From an uncultured Pelagibacteraceae bacterium (GTDB lineage: Bacteria > Pseudomonadota > Alphaproteobacteria > Pelagibacterales > Pelagibacteraceae), in the NCBI GenBank assembly GCA_902588835.1, contig CACIQQ010000002.1:1-64000 (forward strand): 64,000 bases of DNA. Reading direction: 5' to 3'. Of this stretch, positions 1-11,294 are shown one piece after another. Under the pieces are notes generated by a model. That model was given only the letters and a program-made list of their open reading frames with translations, searched no databases and was not told where the DNA came from. Made by a program: the position numbers and the translations under genes. Positions within the stretch are counted from its first letter, which is position 1, and the number at the start of each line of letters is the position of its first letter.

Positions 1-1068
1 AAAAGTTTAGAGGGCAGTGACGATCTAAATGACTTTAGAATGGAAGAAGAGTTTTTTGAAAATGGAGATCAGAAAGAAAATATAGAAAATATCATTCAAA
101 AACTAAATGTTTCAAAAAGCAACAAGGAGTATAAAATTTTCACAAGTAATTTCGACGAAATTGAAAAAGCTGAAAATTTAGAAAAGGAAGAAGAAATTAA
201 AAAACTAAGAAATAATCTAGATCAACAACTTACTAGTTTTCAGGACGTTATAACTAAACTTGCTAACAAATTACAAAGGCAATTGTTAGCAAAGCAGAAT
301 AGATCATGGGAGTATGATCTGGAAGAAGGTTTATTAGATAGTTCAAAATTAAGCAGAATAATTATAGATCCACAAAATTCTCTATCATTTAAAAAAGAAA
401 AAGATTATGAGTTTAAAGATACTATGGTAACACTTTTAATCGATAATTCAGGATCAATGCGAGGAAGACCAATAACTATTGCAGCATTATGTGCAGATAT
501 ACTTTCAAGAACACTTGAGAGATGTAATGTCAAAGTAGAAATACTCGGATTTACAACCAAAAACTGGAAAGGTGGAGAGGCAAGAGAAAAATGGAGTAAG
601 AATGGTAAACCGAAAAATCCAGGAAGACTTAATGACTTAAGACACATAATTTATAAAGCGGCTGATGTGCACTGGAGACAATCAAAAAAAAATCTTGGAC
701 TAATGCTCAAAGAAGGATTACTTAAAGAAAATATTGATGGAGAAGCAATACTATGGGCATTTAATAGACTTGTTAAGCGGAAAGAAGAGAGAAAGATAAT
801 GATGGTTATTTCTGATGGAGCTCCTGTTGACGACTCAACACTGTCTGTAAATTCAGGGGACTACTTGGAGAAACATTTAAAAAGAACTGTAAAATTTATA
901 GAGGCTAACTCAGACATAGAACTGCTTGCAATTGGTATTGGTCATGACGTTTCAAGATACTATAAAAAAGCAATAAAAATTTCTGATGTGCAGGAATTAG
1001 GTGATGTTATGATTTCTCAACTCAGCAATTTATTTGAAAAAAAGAAGAATCCAAAAAAATTAAACTAA
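1..1068 (+). CDS. cobT: Cobaltochelatase subunit CobT, C-terminal part (5' truncated)
   Basis: The reading frame is open from base 1, so the true start lies before the window; an internal ATG at 40 is not the start. The visible part is a charged acidic region followed by a von Willebrand factor A domain. Its MIDAS metal site is readable as DNSGSMRG, roughly 140 residues after the ATG at 40. This is the CobT architecture: with the AAA+ protein CobS it forms the chelatase complex that inserts cobalt in aerobic cobalamin synthesis, or acts as an orphan CobS-CobT pair. cobS would be expected just upstream but cannot be seen. The stop overlaps the convergent regB stop by 4 bp. Confidence 0.88.
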   Translation, partial: KSLEGSDDLNDFRMEEEFFENGDQKENIENIIQKLNVSKSNKEYKIFTSNFDEIEKAENLEKEEEIKKLRNNLDQQLTSFQDVITKLANKLQRQLLAKQNRSWEYDLEEGLLDSSKLSRIIIDPQNSLSFKKEKDYEFKDTMVTLLIDNSGSMRGRPITIAALCADILSRTLERCNVKVEILGFTTKNWKGGEAREKWSKNGKPKNPGRLNDLRHIIYKAADVHWRQSKKNLGLMLKEGLLKENIDGEAILWAFNRLVKRKEERKIMMVISDGAPVDDSTLSVNSGDYLEKHLKRTVKFIEANSDIELLAIGIGHDVSRYYKKAIKISDVQELGDVMISQLSNLFEKKKNPKKLN

Positions 1069-2345
1069 AGGTTTTTCAAATCTTTATTTTTCCACGTTAA
1101 TAAAACTTCTGCTCCTGGTCTAGTTTTTGAATTTCTACAAATCACTTTCGCACCATTTCTTTCAAGTAAAGTTTTTCCAATAAAAATTCCAAGACCAAGA
1201 CCTGACTTTGAATTATCTTCGTAAGACGAAGATTTAATATAAGGTTCTCCAATTTTGTTCAAAACATCTTTTGAATAACCATTGCCGTCATCCTCTATAG
1301 ATATCTCAGTTAATTGATTGTCACTTTTAATCGATATATATATTTTTTTTTTTGCGAATTTATTTGCATTGCCAACAAAGTTTCTTATTCCATAAATAAT
1401 CTCTATTAATTTTGTGATTTTAAAAGAATTTGTATTTTGACTATTATTTAATATAAATTCTTTATTTGAAATATCTTCGAATGATTTAATTATTTCACTT
1501 ACATAATCAACCATTGAACATTCTTGATCAATAAAATCGTCCTCAACACCAGGATTTAGTGACAATCTTTTGAGGATCTGGCTGCATCTTTCAACTTGAT
1601 TGACAAGTAATTCAAGGTCCTTTTTGAGTTCTTTTTTATCTTTAAATTGATCGTGAAGATCTTGAGAAATTATTTTTATAGTTGAAAGGGGTGTGTTCAA
1701 AGAGTGAGCGGCAGCTGCAGCTTGTCCTCCCAATGATACTAGCTCGTGTTCTTTTGCAATGAATTCCTCAATCTTATTTAATGCCTCTTTTCTTAAATTA
1801 GATTCTCTTCCAAATAATATTGCAAAATAATTAAGAAAAATAAGAGCAATAATTAAGGATATGGATGTACCATAATGGTAAAAATCATTAATAATTAATC
1901 TTTTGCCTGAAGGATAAATTAAATGTTTATGGTAAAGGGTAAGTATGATTATTGAAAATATTGTTATCAATATTAATGATAAACTTGTTTTAAATGACAG
2001 GTTAGATGAAGAAAAAACGCTTGGAATTATTAAAAAAATTGAAAAGGGATTTAAAACACCCCCCGAAAAGTAAAGTATAAGACTTAATTGAAGTATATCT
2101 ATTAATAAAAAAGAAAATGAAGCTCTATTTGAAAGAATGTTTTTTTGATAAAAATAAGATAGCACTAAATTTGATATTGCTCCTAAAGCAATAATAATGT
2201 TTACTATTACAATATCGAATTCAAAATTTAAAATATATTTTACAATATTGACTGTTAAGAACTGGCCAAAAATTGCTATCCATCGAAGATTGATATAGGT
2301 AGTTTTGTTTAATGTATATATTTTCGAAACTGACTTAGGCTCCAT
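1065..2345 (-). CDS. regB: Redox sensor histidine kinase RegB/PrrB/ActS type
   Basis: The 426-residue protein has several hydrophobic membrane segments in residues 20-175, then a kinase core. The quinone-sensing heptapeptide GGVLNPF sits at about 95-101, matching the GGxxNPF signature of RegB. The phospho-acceptor His is at about 214 ([10 protein letters not shown]), and a Cys at about 254 ([10 protein letters not shown]) matches the redox-active Cys of the RegB dimerisation region. ATP-binding N and G boxes follow ([20 protein letters not shown]). RegB/RegA systems switch photosynthesis, respiration, carbon and nitrogen fixation genes with redox state. The partner regA is not in this window. 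It starts 2 bp after gyrB ends, so it is probably co-transcribed with gyrB. Confidence 0.9.
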   Translation of the reverse strand: MEPKSVSKIYTLNKTTYINLRWIAIFGQFLTVNIVKYILNFEFDIVIVNIIIALGAISNLVLSYFYQKNILSNRASFSFLLIDILQLSLILYFSGGVLNPFSIFLIIPSVFSSSNLSFKTSLSLILITIFSIIILTLYHKHLIYPSGKRLIINDFYHYGTSISLIIALIFLNYFAILFGRESNLRKEALNKIEEFIAKEHELVSLGGQAAAAAHSLNTPLSTIKIISQDLHDQFKDKKELKKDLELLVNQVERCSQILKRLSLNPGVEDDFIDQECSMVDYVSEIIKSFEDISNKEFILNNSQNTNSFKITKLIEIIYGIRNFVGNANKFAKKKIYISIKSDNQLTEISIEDDGNGYSKDVLNKIGEPYIKSSSYEDNSKSGLGLGIFIGKTLLERNGAKVICRNSKTRPGAEVLLTWKNKDLKNL

Positions 2346-2347
2346 AC

Positions 2348-4678
<2,331 letters not shown>

Positions 4679-5701
4679 ATGAAAGTTTTAATAACTGGGG
4701 GATGCGGTTTCATTGGGACTAATCTGTCATTATTTTTGAAAAATAAAGGTTTCAAGGTCTCTACACTTGATAATTTAAGTAGAAAAGGATCTCAATTCAA
4801 CTACAGACTTATAAAAAAACATAAAATTCAAAATTATAAATTCAATATTTCAAACTATAATAAAATTAATAAACTGCCCAGATTCGATTTAATAATTGAT
4901 TGTTGTGCTGAGGCTGCAGTAGAAGTATCAAAAAAGGATGTCGACCGAGTTTTTAATACCAATTTATTGGGGACTTTTAATGTAATTAAAAAAGTAAAAA
5001 AAGATAAATCCAAAATTATTTTTTTATCATCAAGTAGGGTTTATTCACTTAATGCACTAAATGGTTTAATTAAAAGAACAATTTTGAAAAAAAAATTAAA
5101 AACAAATATAAAAATAAAAGAAAATTTTAAATGCGATGAACCTAAGTCTATCTACGGCTTTACTAAGCATGCATCTGAAATGTTGATTGAGGAATTTTCA
5201 CATGTGTATAAACTAAAGTATATAATCAACAGATGTGGTGTAATATCTGGTCCTTTACAATTTGGAAAACAAGATCAAGGATTTGTAAGTTTATGGTTAT
5301 GGAGACATATCAACAAAAAAAAAATAAGTTATATCGGATATGGTGGTAATGGCTTCCAAATTAGAGATGTTTTACATATAAGTGATCTTTGTAGTTTAAT
5401 ACATCAACAAATCTTAAATATTAATAAAATAAATAATAAAAAATTTAATGTCGGGGGAGGAAGAACCTCGTACACCTCCTTAAGAGATTTGACTAAAATC
5501 TGTCAAAGATTGACTGGAAATAAAGTTAAAACATCTTCAATAAAAAAAACATCAATTTATGATATACCATATTATATATCTGACAATACTAAGATAAAAC
5601 GCACTTATAAATGGATTCCTAAAAATAATGTATTTGATATCGTTACAGATACATATAATTGGCTTAATGAAAACAAGAAAGATTTAAAAAAATATTTATA
5701 A
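4679..5701 (+). CDS. NAD-dependent epimerase/dehydratase (CDP-paratose 2-epimerase-like SDR)
   Basis: Extended short-chain dehydrogenase of 340 residues. The Rossmann motif GGCGFIG is at residues 7-13. The catalytic part is SSSRVYS (Ser) and YGFTKHA (YxxxK). The N-terminal pattern with LDNLSRKGS resembles CDP-paratose/tyvelose 2-epimerases. It should convert one nucleotide-linked sugar into another for surface glycan synthesis. The stop codon overlaps the start of the next gene (TAATG), which encodes a second member of the same family, so both are one operon. The exact substrate cannot be read from the sequence; no CDP-dideoxyhexose pathway genes are in the window. Confidence 0.8.
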   Translation: MKVLITGGCGFIGTNLSLFLKNKGFKVSTLDNLSRKGSQFNYRLIKKHKIQNYKFNISNYNKINKLPRFDLIIDCCAEAAVEVSKKDVDRVFNTNLLGTFNVIKKVKKDKSKIIFLSSSRVYSLNALNGLIKRTILKKKLKTNIKIKENFKCDEPKSIYGFTKHASEMLIEEFSHVYKLKYIINRCGVISGPLQFGKQDQGFVSLWLWRHINKKKISYIGYGGNGFQIRDVLHISDLCSLIHQQILNINKINNKKFNVGGGRTSYTSLRDLTKICQRLTGNKVKTSSIKKTSIYDIPYYISDNTKIKRTYKWIPKNNVFDIVTDTYNWLNENKKDLKKYL

Positions 5702-6747
5702 TGTCAGTAATTTTAATAACAGGTTCAAATGGTTTAGTTGGATCAGAGTCAGTAAATTTCTTTTGTGATAAAGGGTACAATGTCATTGGCATAGATAACG
5801 ACCTCAGAGGTTTTTTTTTTGGAAAAAGTGCATCTACAAAATGGTTAAAAAAAGTTTTACTTGAAAGAAATAAAAAATTCAAAAATTATGATGTTGATAT
5901 AAGAAATTTTCAAAATCTTGAAAAAATTTTTAAAAAATACAAAAAGGATATAAAGCTTATAATTCATTGTGCTGCTCAACCTTCACATGACTACGGTAAA
6001 GACTATCCCATAATAGATTTTAATGTAAATGCAACAGGCACTCTTAATTTACTTGAGCTAACAAAAAAATATTGTTTTGAATCTCCGTTCATTTTTATGT
6101 CCACAAACAAAGTCTATGGTGATAACCCAAACACTCTCCCACTTAAAAAAGGTAAAACAAGATTCGAAATGAGTAACAAAAGTAAATATTATAAAGGGAT
6201 TAATGAAAAATTTCCAATTGATGACTGTACACATAGTTTTTTTGGAGTTTCAAAAACATATGCAGATCTTATTGTTCAAGAATATGGGAAAAATATTGGA
6301 TTAAAAACAGTTTGCTTTCGAGCGGGTTGTATTACTGGACCAAAGCATAGTGGATCTGAACTTCATGGTTTTTTATCTTACTTAGTTAAAAAATGCCTTA
6401 AAGAAAAGTCTTATAATATTATTGGATATGGTGGAAAACAAGTTAGAGATAATATTCATAGTAGTGATTTAGTGAAATGTTTTTGGGAATTTTTTAAGGA
6501 TCCAAAATTTGGAGAAATTTACAATATTGGAGGCGGAAGAAAATCAAATTGCTCTGTTATTGAGGCTATCAGTCTAGTGGAAAAATTATCAGGTATAATT
6601 ATAAAAAAAAAATACATAAGTAAAAATAGGGTTGGAGATCACATTTGGTACATATCAGACAATTCAAAATTCATGAAAGATTATCCAAAATGGAAACAAA
6701 AGTACGATACTAAAAAAATTATAGAAGAACTTATAAATTATAATTAA
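5701..6747 (+). CDS. NAD-dependent epimerase (CDP-paratose/tyvelose 2-epimerase family)
   Basis: Second extended SDR, 348 residues. It carries the Rossmann motif GSNGLVGSE, the conserved CAAQPSHD segment, MSTNKVYGD, the catalytic FGVSKTYAD region in which the usual YxxxK Tyr position reads Phe (FGVSK), and RDNIHSSDLV. The CAAQPSHD and TGPKHSGSELHGF motifs are typical of the CDP-tyvelose/paratose epimerase group. It probably makes a nucleotide sugar for the adjacent glycosyltransferases. It is translationally coupled to the SDR gene before it and overlaps the convergent methyltransferase gene by 4 bp. Function within the family is inferred. Confidence 0.82.
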   Translation: MSVILITGSNGLVGSESVNFFCDKGYNVIGIDNDLRGFFFGKSASTKWLKKVLLERNKKFKNYDVDIRNFQNLEKIFKKYKKDIKLIIHCAAQPSHDYGKDYPIIDFNVNATGTLNLLELTKKYCFESPFIFMSTNKVYGDNPNTLPLKKGKTRFEMSNKSKYYKGINEKFPIDDCTHSFFGVSKTYADLIVQEYGKNIGLKTVCFRAGCITGPKHSGSELHGFLSYLVKKCLKEKSYNIIGYGGKQVRDNIHSSDLVKCFWEFFKDPKFGEIYNIGGGRKSNCSVIEAISLVEKLSGIIIKKKYISKNRVGDHIWYISDNSKFMKDYPKWKQKYDTKKIIEELINYN

Positions 6748-7529
6748 TTATTAAACTTTTTACCTATAAAAAAAATATCAATTAAATCTTTTAATCTGGT
6801 TTTACCTCTTAAAACTCTGCCTAAAAGTCTTAAATTTTTTTCTGTTGGAAAAATAAAATTATCCTTTTCCAAAATTTTAGAGTTTGAAAAATAAATATTT
6901 CTCTCTGGATTTCTTTTATGAAATTCATGAACATTTTCTATTTTATAACCCCATTGTTTGAATTTTTTTTTTATTTTTTTTAAATTTGTTGAATTATTGT
7001 AAAGAGATAATTTAGAATTTACAATTGACTCCAAAACTCCTTTTTGAACAAGATTTCTATAAAATCCCAATCCTTCAAAGACTCTTAAATCATTACCTTG
7101 AGTATCACAATGTATGTAACAAATTTTACTTATTTTTTTCTCTTTACAAAAATCATGTAATCTAATTGTTTTAATTTTTATCTTTTTTTTTACCTTTACC
7201 CAGTCAGCAATTTTCTTAATTGAGACGTCTTGGTTGCCAGTCCAATATTTGTGTAGTTTTTTTCTTGGTTTGAGCAATGATGATGTTGCGTCATTTTTAG
7301 TAATATAAAATATCTTTTTTTCATCTTTATTAGAAACCGCTTCTCCGATAAAGAAAAAGTTTTTAAGGTGTATTCTAAATCTTTTTTCGATTTTTCTTTT
7401 ATTTCCTAATATTACTTTTTTCAGATACGGATTTGGCTCAAAAGAGTAAACGTTTATATTAGGATTTAGCATAGCAAACGCTAGGCCGTTGGATCCATCA
7501 TTTGAACCTATATCAAGTATTACCATCAT
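6744..7529 (-). CDS. FkbM-type SAM-dependent methyltransferase
   Basis: The 261-residue protein begins with a class I SAM-binding motif (LDIGSNDGS, residues 5-13) followed by YSFEPNP, the combination seen in FkbM-family methyltransferases. HCDTQGNDLRVFEGLG corresponds to the family's later HIDTEGxE-like motif. The expected role is O-methylation of a sugar in surface polysaccharide. It overlaps the GT2 gene upstream by 17 bp, so the two are probably co-transcribed. The start could be either of two adjacent ATG codons. Confidence 0.8.
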   Translation of the reverse strand: MMVILDIGSNDGSNGLAFAMLNPNINVYSFEPNPYLKKVILGNKRKIEKRFRIHLKNFFFIGEAVSNKDEKKIFYITKNDATSSLLKPRKKLHKYWTGNQDVSIKKIADWVKVKKKIKIKTIRLHDFCKEKKISKICYIHCDTQGNDLRVFEGLGFYRNLVQKGVLESIVNSKLSLYNNSTNLKKIKKKFKQWGYKIENVHEFHKRNPERNIYFSNSKILEKDNFIFPTEKNLRLLGRVLRGKTRLKDLIDIFFIGKKFNN

Positions 7530-8382
7530 TGCTTTTCAGATAAATTTTAAAGTCATTTTTTATAAAATAAATAAGAACAAAAATATTAATTATAATTAAA
7601 TTAAATCTTAGTTTATAAGTATCTTGTGCTATCCACTTAATAGTTTTTTTAAGCTGTCTAAAAGAATTTTTTAATGTTTTAATAAAGTTTCTATTTTTTA
7701 AACCATCTCCATACCTAATATACCTCCAATATCTATTTGACAAACTTCTGTAATTATCATCCTGTAAGTGATGACAAGTTGCTAAACTTGAATAATAAAG
7801 TTTAAAATTTTTTTTTTTTAAGCTTATTGAAAATTCTATATCCTCACCATTAGTTTTAAAGTATTCACCGTCTAAATTATAAATTTTTTTTTTATTTAAA
7901 TTTTTTGTGTCTAACAAATTGTTACATCCAAAGACAAAATTTGGATTACTTAAACTTTTATCACCCCATTGTTGTCCAATTCTGATAGATCTCCATAAAT
8001 TACAAGGATTATCTATGTATTTTTCAAACATCCTTCCCCCGATAAAAGTTATTTGATTTTTTTGCATATCTTCATATAAAATTTCTAACCATTTCGGATC
8101 TAATTCAACATCAGCATCTATAGATGCGATATATCGTGAGTTTAATCTATTGATTGCAAAGTTTCTTGAAAAAGAAAGTCCATAGTTTTTTGAATTATCA
8201 TGGACTACAATTTTTTCACCATATTTTTTGAGAATTTCTGACGTTCGATCATTTGAAAAGTCATTTACTACAAGGATGTTGTCAGGTCTCAATGTTTGGT
8301 TTAGTATAGAATTTAAACATTTTTCGATTGTTTTTTCTCCATTATAAACAGGAACATAAATTGAAATATCTGTATTTTTCAT
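7513..8382 (-). CDS. Family 2 glycosyltransferase
   Basis: The 289-residue protein has a GT-A fold signature: an N-terminal VPVYNGEKTIEKCLNSIL, then VVNDFSNDRT, and the metal-binding SIDADVELD region near residues 90-100. A hydrophobic segment near the C-terminus (about 265-278) suggests membrane association. It is expected to transfer a sugar from a nucleotide donor onto a growing surface glycan. Donor and acceptor are unknown. It is divergent from the GT61 gene with only 37 bp between starts. Confidence 0.85.
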   Translation of the reverse strand: MKNTDISIYVPVYNGEKTIEKCLNSILNQTLRPDNILVVNDFSNDRTSEILKKYGEKIVVHDNSKNYGLSFSRNFAINRLNSRYIASIDADVELDPKWLEILYEDMQKNQITFIGGRMFEKYIDNPCNLWRSIRIGQQWGDKSLSNPNFVFGCNNLLDTKNLNKKKIYNLDGEYFKTNGEDIEFSISLKKKNFKLYYSSLATCHHLQDDNYRSLSNRYWRYIRYGDGLKNRNFIKTLKNSFRQLKKTIKWIAQDTYKLRFNLIIINIFVLIYFIKNDFKIYLKSNDGNT

Positions 8383-8419
8383 TATTAATTACATGTTAGA
8401 TTAATTATCTTTTTAAAAT

Positions 8420-9517
8420 TTGAAACAAAATATATTAAAAAAATTAAATTATTACGCTAAAAAAAGTTACAGATCTGTAAGGAGCAAGCTATTTGTATCA
8501 ATTTACGGCAAAATAAGTTTATCGAAAAATCCCCCTAATTGTAATTTTAAAAAAATTAAAAGTGACAATAAATTAAAAATTAACATTTATAATTATAAAT
8601 TATTTAAGATTAAAGATGGAAGAGTTTTTACGGACAATATCGAAAATGTAAGTGTATTATCTGAAAATAAACTTTTAGACAAATTTTCGTATCAACAAAT
8701 AAAAGGAAAATTAGTCAGTTCAAAACAGAACCAAATAATTAAATCAGGTACACCCAAATTTTTAACAAAATTTAAAGGAAGCGTTGCCATACTCGCTCAA
8801 GGTGCTAGCGGCTACAATAATTATTCTCATTTTCTTTTCGATATTATTCCAAAAATCAAATTAATATCTATGGCTATAAATTTAAAAAAGATAGATTATC
8901 TTTATTTTTCTAAACTAAATAAATATCAAAAACAAATAATAAAAAAAATCAATTTAGATAAAAAAAAAATTATTGACTCTGATATATATAGATATATCCA
9001 ATGTGACCAATTGATTGGTGTAACCCACCCAAATTATTTTAAAAAAAGTATTTCTTATGCACACTCCAATATGCCACCATGGATAATTTTTTATTTAAGA
9101 AAAATATTTTTAGATAACAAAAAACCTTCAAAATATAATAAAATATTTATAGATAGATCTGACTCTCAATTAAATCATTGCAAACTAATTAATAATAACG
9201 AAATCAAAAAATTTTTAAAAGAAAGAGGTTTTAAAATTCTTAGATTATCTAAATTTAGTTTTAATCAACAAATAAACATTTTTAAAAACGCAAAAACAGT
9301 TATTGGACCTCATGGAGCTGGTTTTGCAAATTTAACTTTTTGTAAGAAAAAAACTAAGGTAATAGAAATTAAGCCTTATGACCACACAAATAAAGTTTAT
9401 GAAAGATTATGTAAAATAAATAAATTAAAATATAGATTAATCAAACTAAAAAAAATAAAAAACAAAAAGATCGGAGATATGTATTTAAAAAAAGAACTTT
9501 TAAAAAGATATATCTGA
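8420..9517 (+). CDS. GT61-family glycosyltransferase (DUF563-like)
   Basis: The 365-residue protein matches the bacterial GT61/DUF563 pattern: an NYSHFLFDIIPK block near the middle, IFIDRSD, and GPHGAGFANLTF with KVIEIKP towards the end. These enzymes act in capsule, LPS or other surface glycan synthesis. The start is probably TTG at 8420, because an in-frame TAA lies six bases upstream and there is no ATG in the first hundred codons. Lys/Asn/Ile content is very high. The stop codon is immediately followed by the 3' end of the oppositely oriented tRNA-Ser gene. Confidence 0.8.
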   Translation: MKQNILKKLNYYAKKSYRSVRSKLFVSIYGKISLSKNPPNCNFKKIKSDNKLKINIYNYKLFKIKDGRVFTDNIENVSVLSENKLLDKFSYQQIKGKLVSSKQNQIIKSGTPKFLTKFKGSVAILAQGASGYNNYSHFLFDIIPKIKLISMAINLKKIDYLYFSKLNKYQKQIIKKINLDKKKIIDSDIYRYIQCDQLIGVTHPNYFKKSISYAHSNMPPWIIFYLRKIFLDNKKPSKYNKIFIDRSDSQLNHCKLINNNEIKKFLKERGFKILRLSKFSFNQQINIFKNAKTVIGPHGAGFANLTFCKKKTKVIEIKPYDHTNKVYERLCKINKLKYRLIKLKKIKNKKIGDMYLKKELLKRYI

Positions 9518-9607
9518 TGGCGGAGAGAGTGGGATTCGAACCCACGAAAGAGTTTCCCCTAAACACGCTTTCCAAGCGTGCGCCTTAAACCACTCGGCCA
9601 TCTCTCC
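9518..9607 (-). tRNA. tRNA-Ser (anticodon GGA)
   Basis: The reverse complement folds as a class II tRNA of 90 nt. Acceptor GGAGAGA pairs with TCTCTCC, the discriminator is G and CCA is encoded. The anticodon stem CACGC/GCGTG encloses loop TTGGAAA, giving anticodon GGA. The long variable arm and the GGTTCGAATCC T-arm are present. It sits inside the glycan island, abutting the GT61 stop codon. Confidence 0.97.
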
Positions 9608-9613
9608 CATTAA

Positions 9614-10462
9614 TCATTTTTTTTTTACGATAGCAAATTCATTAATATTGCCTCTATAAAATTTTATAAAATCGACATTATTTAAAAAATAATTTTTTTC
9701 ATCTTGTTTTATGTATTTTGACTCAAAGTTTTCTTTGTTATTAATCTTTTTCAAAATTGTTTTTAAATCTGGGAACTCTTGATTTACACGCATATCCTCC
9801 CTCTTTTCTGGAAAATCTATTTCCTCTATAATGAAATAACCACCTGGTTTTAAAATTTTAAAGAGAATAAATAACGAAAGAATTTGATCTTTAAGCATAT
9901 GACTTGCGTCCTCAATTATCAAGTCAAACTTTACATTTTTTTTTATGATATCATTTTCGATTGAAGATCTAGAAGATGTATCTGTAAAAAAGTTTTTAAG
10001 TCGTTTGGATCTATATATGTACATATCAGGATTGATATCTGCACTGTAAATTTGTGAATTTTTAAAAAAGAAAAAAAATGCTGCAGAGGCGTTTCCGTAA
10101 AATGATCCTAACTCTATAATATTAAGTCTTTTTTCTTTATATTTGTAAAAATATTTTTCATAAATTTTAGCATATCCGTGAGAAACAACTTCCTCTTTTT
10201 TATCTTTAGAGGGTTTATCATATTGATTTTTGAATTTTTCACCTTTATCTGAATTAAAAAATTCACATAGAAAATTAAGATCTTTATTAAATAAATGTGC
10301 ATGATTTTTCGAAAAAATATCTAAGTCTTTTTTTTGAGGTAAATAGAAAAAATTAATGAAATATTTTAAAGGGATTATAATAAGAAGATAAATTTTTAAA
10401 ATTATAGAGGCTTTTTTAACTCTATGTCGATAGTAGATTCTATAAAAAGTCCGTAGCTTCAT
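9614..10462 (-). CDS. Class I SAM-dependent methyltransferase (surface glycan type)
   Basis: The 282-residue protein has a basic N-terminal region with a hydrophobic stretch near residues 22-40, then a Rossmann SAM site (IIELGSFYGNAS, about 117-128), an acidic loop (SADINPDMY), and motifs LIIEDASHM and LKPGGYFIIEE. The DASH/PGGYFIIEE combination resembles sugar O-methyltransferases of the TylF/CmcI-like group. It is expected to methylate a glycan or nucleotide sugar; the substrate is unknown. It lies downstream of the DUF4422-like gene on the same strand. Confidence 0.75.
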   Translation of the reverse strand: MKLRTFYRIYYRHRVKKASIILKIYLLIIIPLKYFINFFYLPQKKDLDIFSKNHAHLFNKDLNFLCEFFNSDKGEKFKNQYDKPSKDKKEEVVSHGYAKIYEKYFYKYKEKRLNIIELGSFYGNASAAFFFFFKNSQIYSADINPDMYIYRSKRLKNFFTDTSSRSSIENDIIKKNVKFDLIIEDASHMLKDQILSLFILFKILKPGGYFIIEEIDFPEKREDMRVNQEFPDLKTILKKINNKENFESKYIKQDEKNYFLNNVDFIKFYRGNINEFAIVKKK

Positions 10463-10496
10463 TTTAAATTCTCAAAAAATTTTATTTTATCAGATC

Positions 10497-11294
10497 TCAT
10501 TGAAGATGAGTGTCTGAAAATACCCATGGCCATTCAATAATTTTTGAATATTTTCTAAACCAAAAAGGCATATATCTTTCTGCCAGAAAAGCATATAATC
10601 TTTTTTGGTCGTAACCTTTCAGATCCTTAAACCCAAATATTTTTTCACACTTAAATAACCACTTAAATTGATCTTTAAAAAAATTATTCAAAATTCCTTT
10701 TTTTGAAATGAACATTATATGAGGGTTATATTTTGTATTTTTATTAACGAATTCTTTGAACTCTTTTTTATCTTTTTCATCCATTAGACTTATTGCTTTT
10801 TCCAATACACCGTGCCCATGATGTAAGTCAAAGTGGGTTTTGATGGTAATCTCACGATGATTAAATAATAGGTTTGGTTTTTTTATTACATTTTTCCAAC
10901 CCCTTTTTATTAACTTTGATAATTTTGTTCCAAGTTTTATTGGTTCGCAAAGCACAGCGTCATAATTCTCCCACTCACTCGGAATACTTTTTAATATCCT
11001 TTTAGAAATGTCATCCCCTTCATTACCCTTTTTAGAATTTAACCAAAATCTTCTTTTTTGACAAAATCCTATCCACTCATCTTCACGATGGTTTTGTAAT
11101 TGGTTTTTCCAAAACCAATAATGAAAAGTCAATTCGGAGTAGTTTTCTTCTTTGTAGAATATATTATCCTTAAAATCACATTTTAAATATTTATCAGAAA
11201 ATTTTTTTTTTCCAACTGCTGCTAATTTGTAGTCGCTTTCTTCCAAAAAAGGAATCTCTCTATCTGTAACACAGTAAATTTGAAGTTTACTCAT
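10497..11294 (-). CDS. DUF4422-like putative glycosyltransferase
   Basis: The 265-residue protein resembles the DUF4422 family found with or fused to glycosyltransferases. Recognisable points are the early KLAAVGKK region, YSELTFHYWFWKN (compare the family's YCELTxxYWxWKN), and WIGFCQKRRFW (compare YIGLCHYRRYF). The exact reaction is not established for this type. It overlaps the end of the upstream GT17 gene by 8 bp, so it belongs to the same transcript as GT17 and lepA. Assignment rests on motif resemblance only. Confidence 0.65.
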   Translation of the reverse strand: MSKLQIYCVTDREIPFLEESDYKLAAVGKKKFSDKYLKCDFKDNIFYKEENYSELTFHYWFWKNQLQNHREDEWIGFCQKRRFWLNSKKGNEGDDISKRILKSIPSEWENYDAVLCEPIKLGTKLSKLIKRGWKNVIKKPNLLFNHREITIKTHFDLHHGHGVLEKAISLMDEKDKKEFKEFVNKNTKYNPHIMFISKKGILNNFFKDQFKWLFKCEKIFGFKDLKGYDQKRLYAFLAERYMPFWFRKYSKIIEWPWVFSDTHLQ

